DNA of 10,651 nucleotides from positions 1-10,651 of the forward strand of contig JAQCER010000049.1 in NCBI GenBank assembly GCA_027618625.1, read 5' to 3'. A program made the translations under genes and the position numbers. The notes under the pieces were generated by a model. It was not told the origin of the DNA and did no database searches. It was given only the letters and a program-made list of their open reading frames with translations. The DNA is from Verrucomicrobiota bacterium (GTDB lineage: Bacteria; Verrucomicrobiota; Verrucomicrobiia; Verrucomicrobiales; DEV007). Of the stretch, positions 1-7,723 are shown in pieces (positions within the stretch are counted from its first letter, which is position 1; every line of letters begins with the position of its first letter).

Positions 1-1
1 T

Positions 2-1393
2 TCTGTGGGCATCGCGAGCGCTGGTGGCGCTGGCAAATATGCTGCCGAGTGGCTGGAAGGTGGCGAGTCGCCGATGGATCTCTGGTCGGTGGATATCAAG
101 AGGTTTTTGCCCATCCACAATGATCGCGCCTACCTGATGGAACGTGTAGGTGAAGTGTTAGGATTGCACTACCAGATGGCCTGGCCAAATCGTGAATTCA
201 CGACCGCCCGCGGACTGCGCCGCACGCCGCTCTATGATCGATTGGCAGCGCTGAACGCCTGCTTCGGCCAGTCGATGGGTTGGGAACGTGCCAACTGGTT
301 CGCCCCAGAAGACGTCTTGCCTGAGGCGGAGTATTCGTTTGAGCGCCAGAACTGGGCTCCTTACGTTGCTGAAGAAGTGCGCAATTGCCGGGAGAATGTC
401 TCCGTTCTTGATCAGTCGACGTTTTCGAAGTTTCTCCTGCGTGGCAAGGGCGCTTGCGAAATTCTACAGCACCTCTGCGCCAACAATGTCGACGTTCCAG
501 TCGGCAAGGTGGTTTACACTGGAATGCTCAATGGTAGAGGTACCTACGAGACCGATTTGACGGTTGTTCGCAACGATCCAGATGAGTTTTACATCATCAC
601 TTCGACGACTCAGTCTGTCCGGGACGCCGACTGGATCAGGCGACACATACCAGAGAACAGTGATGCCAAGTTGATCGATGTGACGTCCGGGATGGGAGTC
701 ATCAGTGTGATGGGCCCAAACTCGCCAGCTGTGTTGTCGGCGGTGACAGATAAGGATCTTTCAGAATCGGCGTTCCCGCCCGGGACGGCTAAGGAAATCA
801 CGGTCGATGGACACTACACCAAAGCGCTGCGTGTTAGCTACGTGGGAGAGTGCGGCTGGGAACTGCACACGCCGTTCCAGACTACTCGGGAGGTGTATGA
901 TTCGATCGTCACTGCGGGCAGGCCGTTCGACATCGGTCATGCGGGTGTCTACGCGATCAATGCCATGCGACTGGAAAAAGGCTTTCGCGCCTGGGGGCAC
1001 GACATCTCTCCTGATGACACTCCACTGGAAGCCGGCCTGAGTTTTGCTGTTGACTGGGACAAGGCGTTTCTCGGCAAGGAGAGCCTCTTGCGACAAAAGG
1101 AACAGGGTATCCGTCGGCGTCTGGTATCCCTGGTGCTGAAGGATTCAAGCGTCCCCTTATGGGGAAATGAGCCGGTCTTTCGCGATGGCAAACTCATCAG
1201 CTACACCACTTCCGCTGCATTCGGACCAACCTTGGGCCGCGCAGTCGGCATGGCCTACGTCAAGAACAATGACGGCTCGCCGGTTGTGCTCTCGGAACTT
1301 CGAAAAAGCCACTACGAAATCGCCAGCAATGGGCAGCGGCATAAGGCAATGCTCCACGTCGGAGCCCCATACAAAGGCGGTGGCAGTCAGTGA
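2..1393 (+). CDS. Dimethylglycine/sarcosine dehydrogenase-like protein, C-terminal part (5' truncated by window edge)
   Basis: This is the C-terminal 460 or so residues of a flavoprotein that oxidatively demethylates N-methylated glycines, passing the one-carbon unit to tetrahydrofolate. The frame is open to the window edge and begins inside a conserved region (S-V-G-I-A-S-A-G-G-A-G), so the GTG at position 5 is an internal Val, not a start. Counting that Val as residue 1, residues 1-55 are the end of the FAD/DAO domain (DLWSVDIKRF). Residues 56-110 resemble the linker domain FAO_M. Residues about 113-360 are the GcvT folate domain, with YTGMLNGRG at 171-179, the Asp expected to contact folate at 184 (YETDLTV), YVGECGWELH and RLEKGFRAWGHDISPDDTP. 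Residues about 365-455 are the GcvT C-terminal barrel. The RLEKGFRAWG block fits dimethylglycine/sarcosine dehydrogenases better than plain GcvT. The exact substrate cannot be told from this half. The gene ends 10 bp from the 3' end of the convergent glycosyltransferase gene. Confidence 0.9.
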   Translation, partial: SVGIASAGGAGKYAAEWLEGGESPMDLWSVDIKRFLPIHNDRAYLMERVGEVLGLHYQMAWPNREFTTARGLRRTPLYDRLAALNACFGQSMGWERANWFAPEDVLPEAEYSFERQNWAPYVAEEVRNCRENVSVLDQSTFSKFLLRGKGACEILQHLCANNVDVPVGKVVYTGMLNGRGTYETDLTVVRNDPDEFYIITSTTQSVRDADWIRRHIPENSDAKLIDVTSGMGVISVMGPNSPAVLSAVTDKDLSESAFPPGTAKEITVDGHYTKALRVSYVGECGWELHTPFQTTREVYDSIVTAGRPFDIGHAGVYAINAMRLEKGFRAWGHDISPDDTPLEAGLSFAVDWDKAFLGKESLLRQKEQGIRRRLVSLVLKDSSVPLWGNEPVFRDGKLISYTTSAAFGPTLGRAVGMAYVKNNDGSPVVLSELRKSHYEIASNGQRHKAMLHVGAPYKGGGSQ

Positions 1394-1403
1394 CGCGATG
1401 AAG

Positions 1404-2555
1404 TTAAGCTGGAGTCGGACGTTTCAGTTCTTCGAATAGCACTTCCCACTTTGTCACGTGGGCGTGCCAGGTCAATGGCAGCATGCGGTTCCTCGCAGCC
1501 TCGGCGATTTGCGCTCGCGTAATGGGGGCAAGTGAAGACGCCACCTCAAGGTGGTGCCTGAGCTCGTCCGAGGCGGTAGGAGCTTTCAGAAGGAAGCCGT
1601 TCCTGCCGTGATCGATGAACTCAGCAGCGCCATCGGCCGCAGAAACGATGGACGGAGTTCCGCTGCTCATCGCCTGCAGGACTGTATTCGCACAGGCGTC
1701 ATAAAGCGTCGGATGCACAAAGACATCGCAGGCCCGATAGAGCGCTGGCAGATCGGATCGCTCGCCAAGAAACTTCAATCGCGGGAGCAGCCCTGGGATC
1801 GCCTGAGCCATTTGCCGGTGCCGTGCATCCAGCGCTTTTCCCGCAATCCACACGTCCAGATCGGCGAGGCTGGCCGATGAGCTGAGGGCATTGAGAATGG
1901 TACCGAGTCCCTTTCTCCGGTGCGAGGAAGAGACGAATAGAGCAATTTTCCGATCTGTGGGCATCCCAAGTTCGTGACGCAGGATTTGACGCTGAGATTC
2001 AGATTCAGCTGGAAAGAATTGGGTAGTGTTCACTGCCGTGTGAATGACGGAGCATTTCGCTGGATCAATCCCATAGGTTTGCTGCAGTTCATCCCTTACC
2101 TTGGATGCATTGACGACAAAGTGGCGCGTTTTGCCGGAGTTGTAGAGTTGCCACTCCAGCGAGAGCTCCAGTCGATTCTTGAGCCCGAGGCGTTTCGATG
2201 CCGGCAGCAGACGTGAATAAATCGCATGACAGCCACCACCAGCGCGGTGCATGTCCTGAGAAATCGTTCGGCCAAAACCGACTGTGAGATCGACGGAAGA
2301 TCTGAATCTTTCATCATTGCGACAGAAACTCTCGGATCGCCAGGCGAAGTCCCATAGGCGCAGCATTGAGGATAGCGGTGGGCGTTTAAGCATGTGCAGT
2401 CGGATTCCCGATTCCGCTCGGGTGATCGCATCAGTCTTTGCGGTTACCACATCGAGTTGATGCCCGCTGTCGACCAGAGTTCGCGAAAGTCCGAGGAGGT
2501 ACTTCTCAAGCCCCCCACTGTCTACAAACTGATGATAGATCAGCCCCAGTCTCAC
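1404..2555 (-). CDS. GT4 family glycosyltransferase, WaaG-like
   Basis: A 383-residue GT-B retaining glycosyltransferase that probably adds a sugar from a nucleotide-sugar donor to LPS core or exopolysaccharide at the cytoplasmic face of the inner membrane. The N-terminal domain opens with the acceptor-side glycine loop (DSGGLEK, residues 12-18) and carries RAGGGCHAIY at 104-113, typical of WaaG-like enzymes. The C-terminal donor domain holds SSSHRRKGL (209-217), FLGERSDLPALYRACDVFVHP (starting at 262) and the usual nucleotide-sugar site at 286-294. In that site the common E-x7-E is D286-x7-Q294, so the second acidic residue is replaced by Gln. The start is a GTG at 2555; no ATG gives the same N-terminus. 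It lies 86 bp downstream of sufU on the same strand and may share its transcript. The donor and acceptor cannot be told from sequence. Confidence 0.88.
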   Translation of the reverse strand: MRLGLIYHQFVDSGGLEKYLLGLSRTLVDSGHQLDVVTAKTDAITRAESGIRLHMLKRPPLSSMLRLWDFAWRSESFCRNDERFRSSVDLTVGFGRTISQDMHRAGGGCHAIYSRLLPASKRLGLKNRLELSLEWQLYNSGKTRHFVVNASKVRDELQQTYGIDPAKCSVIHTAVNTTQFFPAESESQRQILRHELGMPTDRKIALFVSSSHRRKGLGTILNALSSSASLADLDVWIAGKALDARHRQMAQAIPGLLPRLKFLGERSDLPALYRACDVFVHPTLYDACANTVLQAMSSGTPSIVSAADGAAEFIDHGRNGFLLKAPTASDELRHHLEVASSLAPITRAQIAEAARNRMLPLTWHAHVTKWEVLFEELKRPTPA

Positions 2556-2641
2556 AGTCTCACTCGCAGGAGATGATTGCTTGGGAGTGTATCATTGCCT
2601 TGCCCTCGGAGACCAGAGAAGGAACTGGTGCCGAGCCCAAT

Positions 2642-3097
2642 CTAGTCGTCAATCGCATCACTTCCTTTTTCGATTGCAGCTCGGAGGGCATGCCAACTGA
2701 GAGTGGCGCACTTGATTCGGGCCGGGAACTTTCGAACGCCTGCAAGTGCGGCGAGATCCCCCTCAACCGCCAGGTCCATCTCAGGGTCATCTGGCTGAGA
2801 AAGCATTGCGATCACGTCACTAATTCTCTGGCTGATCTCGGAGATCGTGCGCCCTTGAACCTGAGTCGTCATGATTGACGCGGATGCTCTTGAAATCGCA
2901 CAGCCCTCACCAACAAAGGTGACACGCTCAATCCGCCCAGCCCCATCTGCTCTCGCGTATACAGTGATGCGATCGCCACACAACGGATTGAAACCCTCGG
3001 CTTTGTAATTGCTCGGCTCCAATACTTCTTCGTTTCTCGGTCGCCTATTGTGACCGAGAATGATTTCCTGGTAAAGGTCGGACAGGTCCACGCTCAT
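2642..3097 (-). CDS. sufU: SufU-type Fe-S cluster assembly / sulfur-transfer protein
   Basis: A 151-residue protein of the SufU/NifU-N family, which takes sulfur from the cysteine desulfurase SufS and passes it to the SufBCD scaffold in the cytosol. The metal/sulfur ligands are all present: C40 and D42 in NPLCGD, C66 in GEGCAISRASAS, and C130 in RIKCATLSWHAL. The spacing closely matches Bacillus SufU (C41, D43, C66, C128), and the extra segment between the second and third Cys separates SufU from IscU. The N-terminus DLYQEIILGHNRRPRN is the standard family start. For this reason I chose the ATG at 3097 over an upstream start at 3211, which would add 38 residues with no family resemblance. A weak TAGGG lies about 10 bases upstream. 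No sufS, sufB, sufC or sufD is in the window, so the gene stands apart from its partners. Confidence 0.9.
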   Translation of the reverse strand: MSVDLSDLYQEIILGHNRRPRNEEVLEPSNYKAEGFNPLCGDRITVYARADGAGRIERVTFVGEGCAISRASASIMTTQVQGRTISEISQRISDVIAMLSQPDDPEMDLAVEGDLAALAGVRKFPARIKCATLSWHALRAAIEKGSDAIDD

Positions 3098-3237
3098 TGA
3101 TGCTGACCCTAGCGCCAAATTTCTAGTCCGTCCAAGGGTTCTGCAAAGGATAGACCGAGTCGTGGACAGACTGGAATCATTCCGAATCCAATATCCAATA
3201 TCACTTGGCACCCAAAAGAGTGATGGCTGAAGACCAA

Positions 3238-3271
3238 AAGCCCCGCTGATGAGAATTCACCAGCGGGGCTT
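3238..3271 (-). terminator. Intrinsic terminator after the wzc-wza pair
   Basis: A near-perfect GC-rich inverted repeat: AAGCCCCGCTG at 3238-3248 pairs with CAGCGGGGCTT at 3261-3271, and the loop can pair further (TGA/TCA). Read on the minus strand the stem is followed by TTTTGG, a short U tract. It lies 33 bp after the stop of the Wza-type gene and before sufU, so it should end the exopolysaccharide transcript. On the plus strand it is followed by TGAAAGAG and would not terminate. Confidence 0.8.
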
Positions 3272-3303
3272 GAAAGAGATTCAGACTCTGTCTGGTAAAC
3301 TAA

Positions 3304-3933
3304 CTACTTATCCTTAAATATTCTGGGCAATGCACTGCGTTGCGAAACAATAATCTTGTCTCCCGGGCGCAGCTTGACATCGAGAGCGGGATTGCTGGAA
3401 ATCGCCTTCATGTTATGCTTCGTGGTATTGCTCCCCCGCATAAGCTTTACGGCTCTCACGTCGGCATAGTCGGTGAATCCTCCTCGGGCAGAAATTGCGG
3501 CCAGCAAGGTCAAGTCTGGACGATAGGGTACATCTCCAGTTCCATTCACTTCGCCAGAAACCGATACGAAGCGCAGGGAGGTAGTCCCCCCGTCGACGTT
3601 AATCGTGATCCTCGGCGAAGTAAATATTTGGGCACTGACGTAAGCCGCTTCTACCGTCTTCGCCAGCATCGAGGGCCGCAGCCCTTTCGCCTGGATTTCA
3701 GATTTGATGTGAGTGAGACGAATCTTCCCTTCGCCATCCACAGTGTATAGACCAGTTATTTCGAGCTGGTCTTTCGGTGGCACTCCGCTGATCCTCAATT
3801 GAATCTGATCACCTGGACGAAGAATTTCCTCCTGGGTCTGAGTTTGGGCCTCGGTCTGAGCAGAGAGAGTTCCGTATCCGAATACGCAAACAACTGCCAC
3901 CAGCATCGCACTCGCTATTGCGTTACTTTTCAT
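3304..3933 (-). CDS. Short Wza-type polysaccharide export (OPX) protein with SLBB domain
   Basis: A 209-residue exported protein of the Poly_export/SLBB family, the periplasmic/outer-membrane part of exopolysaccharide or capsule secretion. An N-terminal signal peptide ends near residue 25 (GTLSA|QTEAQ). The Cys at 16 lies in the hydrophobic core without a good lipobox, so I do not call it a lipoprotein, unlike classical Wza. The Poly_export domain runs from about 37 (LRPGDQIQLRISG) to about 108. One SLBB-like domain follows (about 113-185), ending RPGDKIIVSQ. The protein stops there: it has no further SLBB domain and no C-terminal amphipathic helix of the kind that forms the outer-membrane ring in E. 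coli Wza (roughly 380 residues). I chose the ATG at 3933 because it gives a compact signal peptide; a GTG at 3948 would add five residues. Neither has a clear Shine-Dalgarno sequence. It follows the Wzc gene by 54 bp and is probably cotranscribed with it. Confidence 0.88.
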   Translation of the reverse strand: MKSNAIASAMLVAVVCVFGYGTLSAQTEAQTQTQEEILRPGDQIQLRISGVPPKDQLEITGLYTVDGEGKIRLTHIKSEIQAKGLRPSMLAKTVEAAYVSAQIFTSPRITINVDGGTTSLRFVSVSGEVNGTGDVPYRPDLTLLAAISARGGFTDYADVRAVKLMRGSNTTKHNMKAISSNPALDVKLRPGDKIIVSQRSALPRIFKDK

Positions 3934-3987
3934 GTGTGATTTTGTCACGGTTCTGTTTAAAAGTTAGTGCCCGAACGCCAGACCGTC

Positions 3988-6234
3988 TTAATACTCGTCA
4001 TCATCGTAAGCGCTAGCGCCAGCGCTTGGTCCACGATTTTCAGGTTTCCCACTCGATTTGCTCGGTGTGTCTACTTCATGATCGGGATAGTCCACCATGT
4101 CTTCATCATCGATCATGGCTTCAGTTGGACGAGCTTTAGCTCGAGGCTCACTCTGAGTTGGTGAGTAATAGGTGTAGTAGCTTGTGTAGTATTGGTACTG
4201 GCTGTCACTCCTGACATCCACGTTGTTCAAGACAACTCCCAGAAGGTGACCACCAACGTTTTCGATAGCCTGCTTCACCCTGATCAGCATCCCACGTGGC
4301 AGCTTTCGGTGTTGAATGACGATCATGGTAAGGTCCACCTCACTTGCAAGGACAGATGCATCACTCACACCTAGAATTGGCGGAGAGTCAATCAACACCA
4401 AGTCAAAGCGATTTTTCACATCGGCAATCAGCTCCGACATCCGACGGGAGTTCAAAATTCCAGCCGCATCAGCCGGGAGAATACCACTGGGCATGAAATA
4501 AAGGTTATCGATCGGCGTCTGCAGGATCACGTCCTCAAGCATGAGGTCCGTGGTCAGGTAATTGGTCAAGCCTACTGAGTTGTTGATATCAAAGAACGTG
4601 TGCAGCTTCGGACGTCGCAAGTCACCGTCGATCATCAGCGTATTGTAACCGCCTTGGGCACAAATGTATGCCAAGTTGACTAGCGTCGTCGATTTACCCT
4701 CGCCTGCGCCACCACTGACAATTGTAATCGCGTTTGCATCAGCGCTCTTTCGATTGAATTCGATATTCGTCCGCAGAATTCGGTATGCCTCAGCATCTGG
4801 ACTCAATCCACTTTGCTTATGCAAAACACCTACGTCCTTTGGAATCACGGCAAGAACTGGCACTCCCAAGTAACGCTCTACGTCCTCAAGAGTCTTCACA
4901 CTCGTATCCAAGTATTCTAGGAAGAAAGCGAGACCGATACCGAAAACGATCCCCACCACGGCTCCAAGAGCCAATTGAAGAGGGACACGCGGTTTTGCAG
5001 GGACCTCATTCGGTTCAGCATTTTCGTGAATTTCGATAGGATTCTTCGGAAGCGAAAGATCGACCTTCTCCTTGAGAAGAGCCTGACGCATGTCGGTCAG
5101 GATTTGATTCTGGGTCTCATGATTACGCTTTGCCTCAACGTATGTCGTGTAGCTCTTCCTCTCGAGCATCGATTCGTCTTTCTTTTCCTCTCCGATACCT
5201 TCCAGGCTCTTTAGGCTCAGTAATGCGATCTCGAGACGAGTTCCCAAAGACTCTTTGACTGATTTTACGCCATTCTCAAGGATCCGATCCACCTCGGCCA
5301 ATTGGGAGTTTAACGATTGTATATCCGGGTGTTGAGGTCCCAATCCAGTCTTTAACAGCGCCTCCAATTGCACCTTCAGTTTTTGCCGCTCTGGGAAAAA
5401 GGTTGAGATCGTTGAGTCCATCACATTGAGAGCGACTGCCCCTTCAATCAATTTCTCCCCTTCGAGACCGGTAAGTGTCTGAATATGGGTTTTGATCGTC
5501 GATATTTCCTGCTCTGCTTGAAGGCTGTTCATCTTGCTTGCCATAACGATCTGCTTCGAGCCGGTGTCCGTCGTGTCCCCTACCCCGGCCCATGCAGGCA
5601 TTCCTCCTGTTCCAAGATCGACAATGTTGAACTTCTCCATCAATTCGACCATCGCCTGCCTTGCATCCTCAACCTTCTGTTCCTGAAGAGTCTCCTGAGC
5701 ATTCAGCATGTCCAGAGCCTGGTTACTGCGGGAAGTCTCGATTTCGGTTCGTCGGTTTTTGTATGCTTGGCCAATAGCGTTAGCCAGATCTGCCGCCTCC
5801 TGCGGGTCTGTGTGGAAGATTTCGATATCAATCAGGTCAGTCCCCCGCACCTCTTCAGTGCTTAACTTATCCAGCAACAATCCGTAAGCATCACCGCGAG
5901 TTTTGGCGTCTTCCCACTTCTTCACCAACTGCATTTCGTCAATCACATCATAAAGAGTCTCCTTACTGGTGATAATCTGGAACTGCGTCTGGATAAACGC
6001 TGGCGTGATCATCGTTCTCGCGGAATTCTCGCGGAATACTTCATATTCCTGAGACACTGGCTGAATCTGTAGACGCACGCGTCCCAGATACTCTCTAGGC
6101 ATGATGTAGGTAATCACGGCAGCCGTCATGAATACTAAGAAAAACGCCAAGAGAATAACGCCGTATCGATTCCTGATTACTTGCCAGTAATCAAGTGCGT
6201 GAAGTTTGACCTCGCTATTGTTTGTATCGTCCAT
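3988..6234 (-). CDS. Wzc-type polysaccharide co-polymerase fused to BY-kinase
   Basis: A 748-residue inner-membrane protein that couples control of chain length and export to its own tyrosine phosphorylation. The Wzz domain starts at about 10, with a first membrane segment at 25-44. A long periplasmic coiled-coil region spans roughly 145-395. A second membrane segment lies at 418-438, followed by the cytoplasmic kinase. The kinase has EAYRILRTNIEF (482-493), Walker A GGAGEGKST (508-516), Walker A' LMIDGDLRR (533-541) and Walker B LVLIDSPP (612-619). A tyrosine cluster follows at 680-690, with seven Tyr in eleven residues, the expected autophosphorylation site. Unusually, a further 58-residue acidic, Pro/Ser-rich tail follows and ends DDDEY. 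The ATG at 6234 has no obvious Shine-Dalgarno sequence. The Wza-type gene is next, 54 bp downstream. An intrinsic terminator separates it from the beta-barrel gene upstream, so it needs its own promoter or readthrough; I saw no convincing -35/-10 pair. Confidence 0.93.
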   Translation of the reverse strand: MDDTNNSEVKLHALDYWQVIRNRYGVILLAFFLVFMTAAVITYIMPREYLGRVRLQIQPVSQEYEVFRENSARTMITPAFIQTQFQIITSKETLYDVIDEMQLVKKWEDAKTRGDAYGLLLDKLSTEEVRGTDLIDIEIFHTDPQEAADLANAIGQAYKNRRTEIETSRSNQALDMLNAQETLQEQKVEDARQAMVELMEKFNIVDLGTGGMPAWAGVGDTTDTGSKQIVMASKMNSLQAEQEISTIKTHIQTLTGLEGEKLIEGAVALNVMDSTISTFFPERQKLKVQLEALLKTGLGPQHPDIQSLNSQLAEVDRILENGVKSVKESLGTRLEIALLSLKSLEGIGEEKKDESMLERKSYTTYVEAKRNHETQNQILTDMRQALLKEKVDLSLPKNPIEIHENAEPNEVPAKPRVPLQLALGAVVGIVFGIGLAFFLEYLDTSVKTLEDVERYLGVPVLAVIPKDVGVLHKQSGLSPDAEAYRILRTNIEFNRKSADANAITIVSGGAGEGKSTTLVNLAYICAQGGYNTLMIDGDLRRPKLHTFFDINNSVGLTNYLTTDLMLEDVILQTPIDNLYFMPSGILPADAAGILNSRRMSELIADVKNRFDLVLIDSPPILGVSDASVLASEVDLTMIVIQHRKLPRGMLIRVKQAIENVGGHLLGVVLNNVDVRSDSQYQYYTSYYTYYSPTQSEPRAKARPTEAMIDDEDMVDYPDHEVDTPSKSSGKPENRGPSAGASAYDDDEY

Positions 6235-6269
6235 GGTTAGTTAATAGATATTACTGATCTTTGGCTACG

Positions 6270-6313
6270 CAAGGAAAAAAGAAGCTCCCGCCGTGTATGA
6301 ACACAGCGGGAGC
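6270..6313 (-). terminator. Strong intrinsic terminator after the beta-barrel gene
   Basis: An inverted repeat pairs GCTCCCGC at 6284-6291 with GCGGGAGC at 6306-6313, extended inward by GTGT/ACAC around an ATGA loop with a one-base bulge. On the minus strand it is followed directly by TTCTTTTTTCC, a good U tract. It sits 27 bp after the stop of the beta-barrel gene and 49 bp before the Wzc start, so it splits what would otherwise be one polysaccharide export operon. Confidence 0.88.
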
Positions 6314-6340
6314 AATCCGTTCAAAGATTTACTGAATTTT

Positions 6341-7537
6341 TTAGAAAGTGGCGCTCACTCCGAGTGAGACACGGCTACGATCATAATCAGAGAACTCAGC
6401 ATCAGATGAGAGATTGGTGTAAGTGTAGCTGGAATTCAAAACCACATTTTGGAGAATCTGGTAGTCGAGTCCGATAGTCAGATTAACAAGATCGTCTTCA
6501 CGATCGCCGAGGGATGAGAATCCATCGGTAAATGTTTGATGAAGGTAATGGACTCCAGCATTACCGGAGAGGTATGGGCCGAATTTTTGGGTAACAGTTA
6601 AACCAGTCCGGTAGGAAAGGCGCTCCTGGTGGGTTCCTGCATTCGTGGGATCATACCCGTAGCGGTTATACCAACGCAAGGTTGTCTCTTCAGCCAATCG
6701 GTAGTTCAATGCACCCTCAAAGTAAGGATTTGTGGTATCGCCCCCTGAATCAAATTCAGTGAACTCAGCACCACCAGCAATGCTGGCAGTCAACTGACGG
6801 GAGAATGCGTGATTAGCACCCACCAATGCATAGTGTGATTTGTAATCGTTCCGACCACTATCATACTCGGTCGCGCCAAATCGATACTCTGCCGTCAAAG
6901 CCGTCAACCTTGAGACAAGGTATTTGAGCTGCTGAGAAACCAGATGGCTCACCCTATCGTCGGCATTCTCGCCATCATAGGATACTGCGCTGAAAGTGTA
7001 GTTCGTCACAGAAGTGATCGAAGGCGAGATCATGTAGGCTGCCGAGAAGTTGGCATAGCCGAAGGTATATTGATCTTGAACTCGTGAACTGGTCTGGCCG
7101 ATTGCAAAGTCAGGCTGGAACTCATAGGCAAACCAACCATTGAAGCCAAGCTGTAGCCTGCGGGAAGCAGAATGAGTCACGTTCAAGGTTGCCCTGAAAT
7201 TTTGGAACCAGTCATCCTGGCCCGGCTGCGTGTCAAAATGGTAGAAACCAGAATACTGGCCTCCTACTTTTACCTTGGTCACGGGGGAACCTGAAGCGTA
7301 GGCAACAACCACTCCTCCCTGCCAGAACCCTGTATCCGCTTCATCGAAGCCGTCAGGAGCCTGGTTTGAGTTGGAATCGTATCCCACTGCTGTTGCAAGC
7401 GTAACAGTGAACGGCAGGTTAGCTTCGAAGTCGTTATCGGCTCCGATGCTAAGCAACCCTTGGGCTCGGGCTCCGCCCAAACCGGCTACGGATGCCGCCA
7501 CTAGAATTATAGCAGAAAAACTTCGCTTTGTGATCAT
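6341..7537 (-). CDS. Outer-membrane beta-barrel protein, probable polysaccharide-export porin (BBP2-like)
   Basis: A 398-residue protein with a signal peptide of about 26 residues (MITKRSFSAIILV... ending GGARA|Q). The rest alternates aromatic and small polar residues in amphipathic beta-strands separated by Gly/Asp/Asn-rich turns. It ends SLGVSATF, and a terminal Phe is the usual BAM recognition signal. Length and pattern match the BBP2-like (PF10082) porins often found next to Wzc/Wza genes, where they are thought to give the polymer its outer-membrane channel. I chose the ATG at 7537; a TTG at 7549 would add four residues, and AAAAGGA lies between the two but very close to the ATG. The gene is followed by a strong terminator and precedes the Wzc gene. 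The family call rests on reading the strand pattern and context, so it is less certain than the barrel call itself. No substrate-specific motif is visible. Confidence 0.8.
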   Translation of the reverse strand: MITKRSFSAIILVAASVAGLGGARAQGLLSIGADNDFEANLPFTVTLATAVGYDSNSNQAPDGFDEADTGFWQGGVVVAYASGSPVTKVKVGGQYSGFYHFDTQPGQDDWFQNFRATLNVTHSASRRLQLGFNGWFAYEFQPDFAIGQTSSRVQDQYTFGYANFSAAYMISPSITSVTNYTFSAVSYDGENADDRVSHLVSQQLKYLVSRLTALTAEYRFGATEYDSGRNDYKSHYALVGANHAFSRQLTASIAGGAEFTEFDSGGDTTNPYFEGALNYRLAEETTLRWYNRYGYDPTNAGTHQERLSYRTGLTVTQKFGPYLSGNAGVHYLHQTFTDGFSSLGDREDDLVNLTIGLDYQILQNVVLNSSYTYTNLSSDAEFSDYDRSRVSLGVSATF

Positions 7538-7609
7538 GATCCTTTTCAATTCAATTGTAGGCTAGTGTTAAAATGTGTTGTCGGTTTGGTCTTCCTACAA
7601 AAAGCCCAT

Positions 7610-7639
7610 ATATAACCAGAGTCAGGCCGGGATAATCAA
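7610..7639 (-). promoter_or_regulatory. Possible sigma-70-type promoter for the beta-barrel gene
   Basis: On the minus strand TTGATT (7634-7639) and TTATAT (7610-7615) are separated by 18 bp, followed by a leader of roughly 65 bases before the ATG at 7537. Both boxes match the consensus only partly and the surroundings are AT-rich, so this is a candidate only. The spacer contains a GC-rich stretch. Confidence 0.3.
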
Positions 7640-7679
7640 ACTTTTTCGGTTGGACTTCAAGAGATTTCTTCAAGATCGG

Positions 7680-7706
7680 AAAAAAAACCTGATTTTTGTC
7701 GAAAAT
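7680..7706 (-). terminator. Weak AT-rich terminator candidate after the frameshifted gene
   Basis: On the minus strand ATTTT/AAAAT (7702-7706 with 7692-7696) can form a short AT stem, followed by CAGG and a run of eight T (7680-7687). The U tract is good but the stem is weak. It lies 17 bp after the stop of the secreted-protein gene. Confidence 0.3.
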
Positions 7707-7723
7707 TGAGGTGAAATTTACTG

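Noticed and set aside
2605..2635. Imperfect hairpin (CTCGG/CCGAG with CCAG/CTGG) between sufU and the GT4 gene
   Set aside because: Short interrupted stem with no U tract; not convincing as a terminator, so cotranscription of the two genes remains possible.
2438..2878. A 146-codon plus-strand open frame across sufU and the GT4 start
   Set aside because: It is antisense to sufU, which has all its conserved residues; the translation looks like a shadow.
3173..3183. GGAATCATTCC palindrome upstream of sufU
   Set aside because: It resembles no operator I recognise, and a short palindrome like this is expected by chance.
3098..3211. A longer sufU start at 3211
   Set aside because: The extra 38 residues do not resemble SufU, and the family N-terminus begins right after the ATG at 3097.
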